Origin: Ktedonobacter sp.
Lineage (GTDB): Bacteria > Chloroflexota > Ktedonobacteria > Ktedonobacterales > Ktedonobacteraceae
DNA: 5,950 nt
Assembly: GCA_003450555.1 (NCBI GenBank)
Contig: DMFQ01000422.1
Coordinates: 1 to 5,950, forward strand
Direction: 5' to 3'
A program made the translations under genes and the position numbers. Below are positions 1 to 5,859 of the stretch, in pieces; the stretch's first letter is position 1; each line of letters begins with the position of its first letter. The notes under the pieces were generated by a model. It ran no database searches. It was not told the origin of the DNA and saw only the letters and a program-made list of their open reading frames with translations.

Positions 1-461
1 GTCGTAAAATAAAGATAAACAGCCAGTATAGCCCCTATCAGGCATGTAATAATCGTCAAAGCAATAGCAAAGCCACGATGTGGATGAAAATGCTCCTTGT
101 CTATGGCTAGTCGAGCCTGTAAGAAGTTGAGCAGTGCCACCACCATCACGATAATACCAAGTAATATCAGAACGATCCCTACGAGAGACGAGTAGTGGCT
201 AGGAATGGGCTCATTGGTGACCTTCTGGCCGATCTCTCGCAGCAGTAGCCCAAAACGCTCCACGATAAAGCCAAAACCTATAATCGATAGGCCGGTGCGT
301 ATCCAGGCAAGAAAAGTCCGCTCATTTGCAAGATGATCGGTAACCTTCTTACTGATCAGATAGTGAGAGACGTTTGCAGGTGCCTCTTCCTGTACATGCG
401 CTTGCGCTGTGCCGTTGACACTCTCAGGATCGTTACCACTGATCTCATCTTGTTTAGCCAT
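1..461 (-). CDS. DUF202 (YidH-like) small membrane protein, 3' end cut by window
   Basis: The minus-strand frame opens at an ATG (459-461) and stays open to the left edge, giving 153 complete codons. The first 40 or so residues are polar and probably cytoplasmic. Next comes the hallmark NERTFLAWIRTGL (about residues 46-58), the conserved entry to helix 1 in DUF202/YidH proteins. Three hydrophobic segments follow, at about 57-75, 92-114 and 130-152, as expected for the family, so only a few C-terminal residues are probably missing. The family is an inner-membrane protein without an established biochemical role, and I assign none. The gene lies 97 bp downstream of the Eis-like acetyltransferase on the same strand. 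It could share that transcript or use its own weak promoter near 512-541. The ribosome site is poor: GGACGAG about 7 bases before the ATG. The family call is firm; the function is unknown. Confidence 0.85.
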   Translation of the reverse strand, partial: MAKQDEISGNDPESVNGTAQAHVQEEAPANVSHYLISKKVTDHLANERTFLAWIRTGLSIIGFGFIVERFGLLLREIGQKVTNEPIPSHYSSLVGIVLILLGIIVMVVALLNFLQARLAIDKEHFHPHRGFAIALTIITCLIGAILAVYLYFT

Positions 462-527
462 ATGTTAACTCGTCCATTGTACTGTACGGTACTGTTTAAC
501 TCGCCAGTGAAAGCATAGCATATGGCT
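456..527. repeat. Short inverted and direct repeats in the DUF202 upstream region
   Basis: AGCCATATG (456-464) has an exact inverted copy CATATGGCT (519-527), so the two 9-base arms enclose 54 bases. Inside this interval TTAACTCG occurs twice as a direct repeat (465-472 and 496-503). The segment between those copies holds TACTGT twice. The left arm covers the DUF202 start codon. This could be a regulator-binding region or chance; no known motif is recognised. Confidence 0.4.
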
Positions 528-541
528 CTTAATAACTACAA
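512..541 (-). promoter_or_regulatory. Possible promoter for the DUF202 gene
   Basis: On the minus strand TTGTAG (536-541) is followed after 18 bases by TATGCT (512-517), about 50 bases before the DUF202 start. The match to the sigma-70 consensus is only moderate. Read-through from the acetyltransferase gene is an equally good explanation for expression. Confidence 0.22.
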
Positions 542-558
542 GCCCTGAATCTCTCCCC

Positions 559-1824
559 TCAAAACCAATCAGATCGCGCAATCCAGGCATGTCCTTGAGG
601 AAAGAGCACGGCAAGGACCGCCAGCACATCAGCAGAAAGATCGTTTTGACCAGAGCGAACAGCCCAATCAACCGCACGGTAACCAAAAGCCAGTTGCGTA
701 AAAGCTTGAGGCGTGAACTGTACCGTAAAAGCAGTATCTCCCGGCACATCATCCAGGCGCAAATCGGTCCCTGCAATATGCAGTGTTGCCACTTCTTCAC
801 CAACCACAAGGCGTAGCACTCCCATCCAACGAGCTAGCCCCTTTTGCCACCTCGCCTGCAATTCAGGCAACATGGCTTGCATGAATGCCGGTAAATGCAC
901 GAAACGGGCCATCCACCCGGCATCGCGATGATAATACTCTTCACTTTTAAGCGCCCATTCGTCCGCCGGATGCCTCCAGTGCGACGTATCAGGCACCTCA
1001 AGTTGTTCGATCATCAGCTGCACCATAAAAGAATCCAATGGCAAGCGATAACGTAAGGTTTCTGTAGCATCGGTTCCCTCCAACAGGTGAGCATGATAGT
1101 GCAGCAGCGCCCGCATAGCCTCCCAGTTATCCGCCGCCATTTCGTGCCCCATAGTTCCTTCGATGAAAGAAAGGTACCCGTGAATCTCCCGATTTGGAGC
1201 AAGGGCCACCATTGGCTGATTACGAGAACTCAATCGATACCGTTGTTGCTCCAATGAGCGCACAAAACTCCCCGTGTAAGCGTAATAGTGACGCTGGTAG
1301 AGGGCAAGCACCCCTTCAGCATCTTCCACCGTCGCTGCCCGAGTCGTATAAGGACTCGGTGGTTGCGCAAGCACAGCATCGAGCTTGACATCAATCACGC
1401 CTATATCAATGACATCAGTATAGCCAAAGCGATGATAGAACTTTGGAATCCCATCAAGCAGGAGCAACGCATGGTCATGAGCACGAGCGAAACTGATCGC
1501 ATCTTCCATCATCGCCGTTGCCACCCCCTGCTGCCGCTGGGCCGGGTGCGTAACAACCATACCAATGCACCCTGTCGAGATAGTTGCCGCTCCCATCCGC
1601 AATACCCGCTCATGGATGATATATCCTCCCACCTGTTCACCATCGTGAAAGACCCCTCGTAGTTGTTCCGGGCGAAACTCGGGCAGGTTAGTCACATAGC
1701 GTCTCCAGCGTTGCACACTCTCCGTGCCTGTACCATCACCAAACGCCTGCTCGGACAACTGAAACTGCCAATCATATTCCTCTGACGTTTCTAAAGGGCG
1801 AACAACAAGGGATGATGCCACCAT
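559..1824 (-). CDS. Eis-like GNAT N-acetyltransferase
   Basis: The product has 421 residues, in the usual size range of Eis-type enzymes (about 400). Eis-family proteins carry an N-terminal GNAT domain, a second GNAT-like domain and a C-terminal sterol-carrier-protein-like domain. They acetylate amines, in mycobacteria lysines and aminoglycosides, with acetyl-CoA. Here the acetyl-CoA motif is clear: MVVTHPAQRQQGVATAM (89-105), containing the R/Q-x-x-G-x-A loop. After it, KFYHRFGY (128-135) supplies Tyr130, the probable equivalent of the Eis general-acid tyrosine. The protein ends in Trp-Phe; in mycobacterial Eis the C-terminal Phe carboxylate is the proposed general base, so the exact end is meaningful. 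The ATG start (1822-1824) is backed by AAGGAG (1833-1838) at 8 bases. The gene is transcribed away from the PH-domain gene, with DUF202 downstream. The real substrate is unknown; aminoglycoside resistance should not be assumed. Confidence 0.88.
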   Translation of the reverse strand: MVASSLVVRPLETSEEYDWQFQLSEQAFGDGTGTESVQRWRRYVTNLPEFRPEQLRGVFHDGEQVGGYIIHERVLRMGAATISTGCIGMVVTHPAQRQQGVATAMMEDAISFARAHDHALLLLDGIPKFYHRFGYTDVIDIGVIDVKLDAVLAQPPSPYTTRAATVEDAEGVLALYQRHYYAYTGSFVRSLEQQRYRLSSRNQPMVALAPNREIHGYLSFIEGTMGHEMAADNWEAMRALLHYHAHLLEGTDATETLRYRLPLDSFMVQLMIEQLEVPDTSHWRHPADEWALKSEEYYHRDAGWMARFVHLPAFMQAMLPELQARWQKGLARWMGVLRLVVGEEVATLHIAGTDLRLDDVPGDTAFTVQFTPQAFTQLAFGYRAVDWAVRSGQNDLSADVLAVLAVLFPQGHAWIARSDWF

Positions 1825-1832
1825 ACACTCTG

Positions 1833-1838
1833 CTCCTT
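1833..1838 (-). promoter_or_regulatory. Ribosome binding site of the Eis-like gene
   Basis: AAGGAG on the minus strand, 8 bases before the ATG at 1824. It fixes the start codon. I see no convincing -35/-10 pair for this gene in the 101-bp divergent spacer. Confidence 0.75.
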
Positions 1839-1884
1839 AACGAATTTCATACATTTCTCTTCAACAAAAAACAACCACATAGTA

Positions 1885-1893
1885 TGCTATAAT
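1885..1893 (+). promoter_or_regulatory. Extended -10 promoter of the PH-domain gene
   Basis: TGCTATAAT is a perfect TATAAT (1888-1893) preceded by the TGn extension (1885-1887). It lies 32 bases before the ATG at 1926. No good -35 box sits 16-18 bases upstream; that stretch is A-rich, which extended -10 promoters tolerate. A transcript from here would have a leader of only about 25 bases. Confidence 0.6.
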
Positions 1894-1925
1894 CTCCCCA
1901 GAAGGACAGAAAGGCCGCTAGCTCA

Positions 1926-2612
1926 ATGCCTCCGAACGATAGCAAACAAACACGCACAGCTGAAAAAATACTGCGCAGAGTCAAACATCTCCGCGACTAC
2001 ATGCAGCCTGGCGAAATACCGCTGCTCGCCGTCCCTACCATCTGGGACAGTGGCAAGGAGCAGCGCACTACACCCTGCGAGGTCATCGTCACCAACCAGC
2101 GCCTGATCGGGTACTACGCCGTGGACTTTCCCAGGCGGCGCCGCTTCCTTGAAGAACGCTCCCTTTCGACCATCAACTCCGTCACTTTGCGCCACAAAAC
2201 ATATGAGCCGCTTTTTCGCGAATTGATGGTCAGCGATGGTCAAAGTAAGCTCTATATCCGCGCACCGCGTCGCCAAATTGAAGCGCTATACTCCGCCCTC
2301 CGTTCAGCTACTGAGCAGTACGTACCCGCCGCATCAACGACATTTGAAGATACTCCCCCATCCGAAGAAGTCCGACCTGCTACTCCCCCTCCAACTTCTG
2401 CCTACGGTCGCCAGGATATCCGCACCCCCTTTTCAGGCTCACCGTTGGCAATCGCTTTACTCTTCGTTGGTGGTCTGGTAATAGAGGTCATTGGATTTGG
2501 ACTGTGGATGATGACGCAGAGCTTACAGGCAGGACTGCCGCTTTTCATCGCGGGCCTCGTAGCAGTGCTCACTGCTACCTTTCTCAGACGACAACGACAG
2601 GCAATAAAATGA
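1926..2612 (+). CDS. Bacterial PH-like domain protein with two C-terminal membrane helices
   Basis: The protein has 228 residues in three parts. Residues about 28-127 look like a bacterial pleckstrin-homology-type fold: GE-x-PLLAVPTIW, then the typical strand CEVIVTNQRLIGYY (51-64), a basic turn (PRRRRF), then EERSLSTINSVTL (76-88), and a final helix at about 115-130. The TNQRL element and the ERS-L-x-x-I-x-S-V strand are characteristic of this superfamily. Residues about 133-170 form a Pro/Thr-rich linker. Residues about 172-195 and 200-220 are two membrane helices, followed by a short basic tail (RRQRQ), so the PH domain should be cytoplasmic. It may bind lipids or assemble at the membrane; no precise role can be given. 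The ATG is preceded by a weak GAAAGG about 11 bases away. It is a single-gene unit between two minus-strand genes and converges on the glycosidase. Confidence 0.75.
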   Translation: MPPNDSKQTRTAEKILRRVKHLRDYMQPGEIPLLAVPTIWDSGKEQRTTPCEVIVTNQRLIGYYAVDFPRRRRFLEERSLSTINSVTLRHKTYEPLFRELMVSDGQSKLYIRAPRRQIEALYSALRSATEQYVPAASTTFEDTPPSEEVRPATPPPTSAYGRQDIRTPFSGSPLAIALLFVGGLVIEVIGFGLWMMTQSLQAGLPLFIAGLVAVLTATFLRRQRQAIK

Positions 2613-2620
2613 TTTTATTG
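2602..2620. terminator. AT-rich hairpin at a convergent gene junction
   Basis: CAATAAAA (2602-2609) pairs perfectly with TTTTATTG (2613-2620) around the three-base loop TGA, which is the stop codon of the PH-domain gene. The hairpin occupies almost all of the 13 bp between the two stop codons, so it would sit at the end of both transcripts. It has almost no G-C pairs. A partial T-rich run (TTATTT) follows on the plus strand only. It may act as a weak terminator or as a 3' end protector. Confidence 0.35.
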
Positions 2621-2625
2621 TTATT

Positions 2626-3867
2626 TCAAACAAACAGAGGATTCCTCCCCTGCCATACTGCCTGGTGCGCCAGCACACCCGCAGCGGCACTCCATGCCAA
2701 ATAGTTGGTTCCTAGGGATTCGTGTGTCTGACCATGATGATACTCAGCAAAACCCCATCGTTCCTTTTCGCCTCCCTGCGCGTTGGCTGCATTGATCGCG
2801 GCCAGCAGGTGCTTCCCTCGCTCCTGTTGACCATGCAACGTCAGTCCTACAGCATACAACCCCGTCAATACAGGCCATAAACCGCCATTATGATACTTAT
2901 AGGGCTGATTTTTCAACTCCCCGTACAGGTGGTTCGCTTCCAGAGCCTCCCAGGCAAGCTCTCCTGGACGTATGATAGGCCAGAATGCAGGCAAGAGCGC
3001 GCTCCCTATCTCTGCTTCCAGGTCTTGCACATAGCGCTCCGCCTCCTGCCGCTGTTCATCATCTCCCAAACTGGTCAGGAGTGCCAGCGCGTGTGCAAGT
3101 CCATCAAAGTACGTTGCATAACCGCTCGGCGAGAATGCTGGAAGCCAGTGGGCAGTCTCACCCCTTTTACCCTTTTCACTCTGCTCGACTTGCTGGTGAT
3201 AGGCGTGAGGATGATAGACGAGATCTTGATCTGCCAATGAGGCGCGCGGCCAGTAGTTCACCTGTAATACCTGGCGCAAGTACTCAGCCTTCGCTAGCCA
3301 AACTCGGTTGTCGTAAAGTAGCGCAGCGCTCCGCAGAGCCAACATGTAGAGCAATTGATCGGAGAGGACATAGCCCTGCTGTATATACTCGTCAGCCCAG
3401 TTTCCCGACTGAGGTGTATAAACCAGGCCGCGGTTATTATACTCCCAACAACCCGCCAAAAAGAGCGCTCGTTCGACGTTGGGGCGAACCTCTGCTTTCC
3501 ACCCGCCATCACCCGTATAACGAACATACGCGCAGGCACCGATGACATACCAGAGCAAAGCATCGACTCGGCCCACCAGTTGGCCGTAACTCACCTGCCC
3601 ACCATCAACCGTGACGTTGCTTGGAATCTCACCATGCGGCCCCTGGTGCTTGCCAAGTGTAGTCAGCGTACGTTTCATCCCCATCATCAATTCACCATCA
3701 CCGCTTGCCAACGCTGCCAGCCCCGTGATAACGCCATCCCGTGCCCATACTCGCGCATAATTATCGACATCGATTGGTGAGGCCACAAAACCTGCTGGCG
3801 TGAGACAGAGCCGCAGTATCTCCAGTGAACGCGTGTATCCCTCGGTATCCTCTCGCCGATCCGCCAC
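2626..3867 (-). CDS. GH100-like (alpha/alpha)6 glycosidase, probable invertase
   Basis: This cytoplasmic-looking protein of 413 residues has no signal peptide. Motifs match the six-hairpin glycosidase group closest to GH100 neutral/alkaline invertases. YARVWARDG (37-45) corresponds to the N-terminal V-F-x-RDF element. NWADEYIQQGYVLSDQLLY (156-174) corresponds to the GH100 catalytic-acid segment, with Asp159 as candidate. YHNGGLWPVL (325-334) is near-diagnostic, and FAEYHHG (373-379) offers Glu375 as the counterpart of the second catalytic carboxylate. GH100 enzymes split sucrose into glucose and fructose inside the cell. Automatic annotation may call it glycogen-debranching or amylo-1,6-glucosidase. 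The start is GTG (3865-3867) with a strong AGGAGG (3877-3882) 9 bases upstream, inside the end of the kinase gene; the preceding TAG and this GTG share one base (TAGTG). That implies translational coupling and a joint pathway. Fold group is likely; sucrose as substrate is inferred. Confidence 0.72.
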   Translation of the reverse strand: MADRREDTEGYTRSLEILRLCLTPAGFVASPIDVDNYARVWARDGVITGLAALASGDGELMMGMKRTLTTLGKHQGPHGEIPSNVTVDGGQVSYGQLVGRVDALLWYVIGACAYVRYTGDGGWKAEVRPNVERALFLAGCWEYNNRGLVYTPQSGNWADEYIQQGYVLSDQLLYMLALRSAALLYDNRVWLAKAEYLRQVLQVNYWPRASLADQDLVYHPHAYHQQVEQSEKGKRGETAHWLPAFSPSGYATYFDGLAHALALLTSLGDDEQRQEAERYVQDLEAEIGSALLPAFWPIIRPGELAWEALEANHLYGELKNQPYKYHNGGLWPVLTGLYAVGLTLHGQQERGKHLLAAINAANAQGGEKERWGFAEYHHGQTHESLGTNYLAWSAAAGVLAHQAVWQGRNPLFV

Positions 3868-4832
3868 TATGTCACACCTCCTGTCGGCTCTTCTAGTTTC
3901 GCGAGGCCGAGGCGAGTATAGAGCGCCGTACGATCAATCATCTCTGAAAGAGGACCTACCTGCTGCACCTTGATCTCAGCAACCGCCTGCGCCACGCGAA
4001 TTGCCTCCGCAGTGGTATAACCCTCCAATTTGGCGAGCAGCAATCCGGCCCAAAACGAATCACCTGCCCCTGTCACGTCCACTACCTCCACCTGCTTATT
4101 CGCATGGTATGATGCTCCTCCACTATCAGCATGCAGGACACCGCCTTGACCCATGGTTAACACAACCTCCCGTACACCCATCGCCAGAAAACGCTCGGCA
4201 TACCTTTCCGGCGTATCGCCCACACCAAAAAGGCGAATACAATCATCTAGCGAGGGCTTCACCAGAAACACATAGGGACAAATTTTCTCGAAGACTGTCA
4301 GAGGTTCGCTCTCCATCTCCCACAAACGTGGATGATAGTTAGGATCAAAGCTAATCAGACACCCATTAGCATGTGCCTGCGCGATAAAATTCAGCACCGT
4401 CGAACATGTCGGCTCGCGTGAGAGGGCAAAGGCCGAAGTGTGCACCAGCGAGGTCTCTGGTAATACTGCTAAAGGCATATCGTCAGGAACCATCTGCGCG
4501 TCTGCGCCCCGGTAGATGGCGAAATCCGGTGTTGCTATATGGCGCGTCACAATGGCCAGCGTCGTTGGTACCCGTGGTGTCACACGGAGATATGCCGTTT
4601 CTACTCCTGCTGTAGCCAGGTGATGGCGGAGAAATAGACCGAGAGAATCGTCTCCAACGCGCGCCACAATAGCTGACGAACCTCCCAGACGCGCGACATT
4701 CAAAGCTACATTCGTTGCTTCACCGCCAGGATACAGTACATATCTCGGCGCCTCAACGAGCGATACCTGTTTCTCGTCCGAGATCAGATCTATCAGTGTC
4801 TCCCCTATTGAAAGAACATCTAAATGTTTCAC
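3867..4832 (-). CDS. PfkB-family carbohydrate kinase, probable fructokinase
   Basis: The 321 residues match the usual size of ribokinase/PfkB-family sugar kinases. The first family signature is at 35-50 (PGGEATNVALNVARLG). The second is DVTGAGDSFWAGLL (252-265), with Asp258 as the catalytic base in the GAGD anion-hole motif. The N-terminal strand reads DVLSIGETLIDLI. FDPNYHPRLW (162-171) resembles the DPN-x-R-x-x-LW segment of fructokinases and favours fructose over ribose or adenosine. The enzyme would phosphorylate a hexose with ATP in the cytoplasm. The start appears to be GTG (4830-4832), because the ATG overlapping it reads ATG-TGA. GGGAAAGGGG just upstream is the ribosome site. The 5' end overlaps the decayed LacI reading frame by 80 bases in another frame, and the 3' end overlaps the glycosidase start by one base. 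Together with a GH100-like enzyme, phosphorylation of fructose from sucrose is the most economical role. 2-keto-3-deoxygluconate or tagatose kinase activity is not excluded. Confidence 0.87.
   Translation of the reverse strand: MKHLDVLSIGETLIDLISDEKQVSLVEAPRYVLYPGGEATNVALNVARLGGSSAIVARVGDDSLGLFLRHHLATAGVETAYLRVTPRVPTTLAIVTRHIATPDFAIYRGADAQMVPDDMPLAVLPETSLVHTSAFALSREPTCSTVLNFIAQAHANGCLISFDPNYHPRLWEMESEPLTVFEKICPYVFLVKPSLDDCIRLFGVGDTPERYAERFLAMGVREVVLTMGQGGVLHADSGGASYHANKQVEVVDVTGAGDSFWAGLLLAKLEGYTTAEAIRVAQAVAEIKVQQVGPLSEMIDRTALYTRLGLAKLEEPTGGVT
3877..3882 (-). promoter_or_regulatory. Strong ribosome binding site inside the kinase gene for the glycosidase
   Basis: AGGAGG on the minus strand lies within the last codons of the PfkB gene, 9 bases before the glycosidase GTG start at 3867. 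It supports the GTG and the one-base TAGTG overlap. Confidence 0.75.
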
Positions 4833-5178
4833 ATCTACCCCTTTCCCTATCCGAGAAAAGCTGGCTACAATAAGGATAAGAACTATAAGCGTCTACCAGC
4901 ACTACAGGCATCCCTTTTTCTGCGAATCTGCATGCAAAAGCATCATCTGGCGTCAGCGAGAGAATCACAAACCCATTCACCTTGTGCTGTATAGGAAGTT
5001 GCGATAAATAGCGGTCGCGCTGAGCATTCGTTTCGACGTTGTACAACACAAGGTCGCTACTCAGTTGAGCTAGAGTTGCCTCCATACCCCTCAGTACTTC
5101 GACAAAGAAGAAGCGCGTGAAAAATGGTACAATCCCAACGCCTGCTGCGCGGGCTACATCATGAATCGTTATAGCCAT
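4753..5178 (-). pseudogene. Decayed LacI-family transcriptional regulator
   Basis: The frame has 141 codons, against about 330-345 for an intact LacI-type repressor. Residues 1-14 (MAITIHDVARAAGV) are the classic first helix of the DNA-binding domain. At residue 15 the sequence jumps straight to GIVPFFTRFFFVEVLRGME, the first strand and helix of the sugar-binding core. So the recognition helix, the rest of the headpiece and the hinge are missing, an in-frame loss of roughly 45-55 codons near 5133-5136. The core continues recognisably to VVLVDAYS (92-99, about 4882), normally only the end of the first third of the core. After that the frame bears no family resemblance and runs out of frame into the kinase gene, ending at 4753. 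The protein could not bind an operator as a normal LacI dimer. The ATG at 5176-5178 has only a weak GAAG-type ribosome site. The gene presumably once controlled the kinase-glycosidase cluster and the divergent transporter. A stable short ligand-binding fragment is conceivable but unlikely. Confidence 0.8.
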
Positions 5179-5221
5179 CCCACTTCATTTCTAGTCAAAA
5201 GAAAGAGTAGCTACTACAATA

Positions 5222-5235
5222 TAGAAACGTTTCCA
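5222..5235. promoter_or_regulatory. LacI/GalR-type operator (site 1)
   Basis: TAGAAACGTTTCCA contains the perfect 10-base palindrome GAAACGTTTC (5224-5233) with the central CG typical of LacI/GalR-family operators. It agrees with the cre-type consensus TGNAANCGNTTNCA at every specified base except the second. It lies 44 bases upstream of the LacI remnant start, where an autoregulatory site would be expected. Confidence 0.72.
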
Positions 5236-5255
5236 TTAGCATCAGGCACGCTCAT

Positions 5256-5269
5256 TGCTCATTTGAGCA
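5256..5269. repeat. Palindrome TGCTCATTTGAGCA overlapping the candidate promoter
   Basis: The arms TGCTCA and TGAGCA enclose TT. The left arm is part of a tandem direct repeat of GCTCATT (5250-5256 and 5257-5263). It overlaps the candidate minus-strand -10 box, so it could be an operator for a second regulator. It is not related in sequence to the LacI-type sites. Confidence 0.4.
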
Positions 5270-5294
5270 TAACATACTTCAATTATCTTTACAA
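5266..5294 (-). promoter_or_regulatory. Candidate promoter of the LacI-kinase-glycosidase cluster
   Basis: On the minus strand TTGTAA (5289-5294) and TATGCT (5266-5271) are separated by 17 bases; each matches four of six consensus positions. Operator site 1 would then lie just downstream of the start point, in a road-block position. A second option is TATATT (5218-5223), which abuts site 1 but lacks a good -35 box. Confidence 0.35.
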
Positions 5295-5329
5295 GACAGA
5301 TTTTTTATGGTATTGTTAAATCAAATACT

Positions 5330-5343
5330 TAGAACCGTTTCCA
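5330..5343. promoter_or_regulatory. LacI/GalR-type operator (site 2)
   Basis: TAGAACCGTTTCCA differs from site 1 at one base only and has the same single departure from the cre-type consensus. It starts 108 bp from site 1 in the same orientation, about ten helical turns, a spacing that would allow repression by looping. It also forms part of a GAACC/GGTTC inverted repeat (5332-5336 and 5346-5350). Confidence 0.65.
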
Positions 5344-5392
5344 ATGGTTCAGCTTATTTCGCGCTAGCACTGGTTAATTCCTGTCGCTGCGT

Positions 5393-5404
5393 TGCGCTAG
5401 CGCA
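5393..5404. repeat. Perfect 12-base palindrome TGCGCTAGCGCA
   Basis: The palindrome is uninterrupted. Its core GCGCTAGC also occurs at 5361-5368, 33 bases to the left. It could be a regulator site or a stem; I cannot assign a protein. Confidence 0.4.
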
Positions 5405-5624
5405 GTCTGACGGCACCGTTTTAGAAGCCGCTTCACGACAAGTCGGCGTTACGTTCCTTTTGTTTTCGTGCTCTACCCTGTATAAACACGTCCATCATGC
5501 GAAACTACCAACCAACCCAAGCCAGTGCCCACACGAAGGGATAGGTACATCGCAAGGGCGTATCACAGACAGCTTACATGGTAATAAGGCGAGACAATCA
5601 CTCACTTGGAAAGGAGTTTTGTAT

Positions 5625-5640
5625 ACGGAACTGTTTCCGT
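5625..5640. promoter_or_regulatory. Operator-like inverted repeat (site 3)
   Basis: ACGGAA (5625-5630) and TTCCGT (5635-5640) are perfect 6-base inverted arms around CTGT. The core GGAACTGTTTCC resembles sites 1 and 2 but has TG in place of the central CG. It lies just upstream of a TATTAT box (5646-5651), a position suited to blocking a promoter of the exported-protein gene. Confidence 0.45.
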
Positions 5641-5645
5641 TTGCG

Positions 5646-5651
5646 TATTAT
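5646..5651 (+). promoter_or_regulatory. Candidate -10 box toward the exported-protein gene
   Basis: TATTAT matches TATAAT at five of six positions, but I find no good -35 box at normal spacing. The operator-like repeat at 5625-5640 would occupy the spacer. Use of this box would give a leader of about 210 bases. TATAAA at 5481-5486, after a T-rich stretch, is an alternative. Confidence 0.28.
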
Positions 5652-5800
5652 CTGAAGAAAACATCATCTAACTACTCGCATGGAATCATTGATCGCAACG
5701 ACGCTGCCTTCCCGCTCCTTCTTCACAAGGAAGCTTAAGGTATCTTCAATCAATAGGAGAATCAAGAGGCGGTATCCAGTAGGCATGGAAGTTCAAACAA

Positions 5801-5814
5801 GGACGCTATCGTCC
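5801..5814 (+). other. Small hairpin in the leader of the exported-protein gene
   Basis: GGACG and CGTCC pair around the loop CTAT, about 53 bases before the start codon. It does not include the ribosome site, so a direct effect on translation is not evident. Confidence 0.3.
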
Positions 5815-5852
5815 GTAGTGCTTGCAATCTTTATCAGCCGTTCATTCATTAC

Positions 5853-5859
5853 AAAGGAG
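5853..5859 (+). promoter_or_regulatory. Ribosome binding site of the exported-protein gene
   Basis: AAAGGAG lies 8 bases before the ATG at 5868. It is among the strongest ribosome sites in the window and decides the start in favour of the extended N-terminus. Confidence 0.75.

Noticed and set aside
1288..1662. 124-codon plus-strand frame opposite the Eis-like gene
   Set aside because: It is a shadow frame across the acetyl-CoA binding region of the real gene, without a supported start.
1923..2276. 117-codon minus-strand frame opposite the PH-domain gene
   Set aside because: It is a shadow of the plus-strand gene, which has clear domain motifs and a promoter.
2985..3545. 186-codon plus-strand frame opposite the glycosidase
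   Set aside because: The composition is low-complexity and basic with no family resemblance, and the minus-strand frame carries catalytic motifs.
5307..5738. 143-codon plus-strand frame in the divergent spacer, with a stretch (VLEAASRQVGVT...STLYKHV) faintly like a helix-turn-helix
   Set aside because: There is no ribosome site before the ATG, the rest has no family resemblance, and it runs through operator-like palindromes. The resemblance is too short to support a regulator.
5619..5738. TTG start after AAAGGAG at 5610-5616
   Set aside because: Only two bases lie between the ribosome-site-like sequence and the TTG, too close for initiation, and the product is unremarkable.
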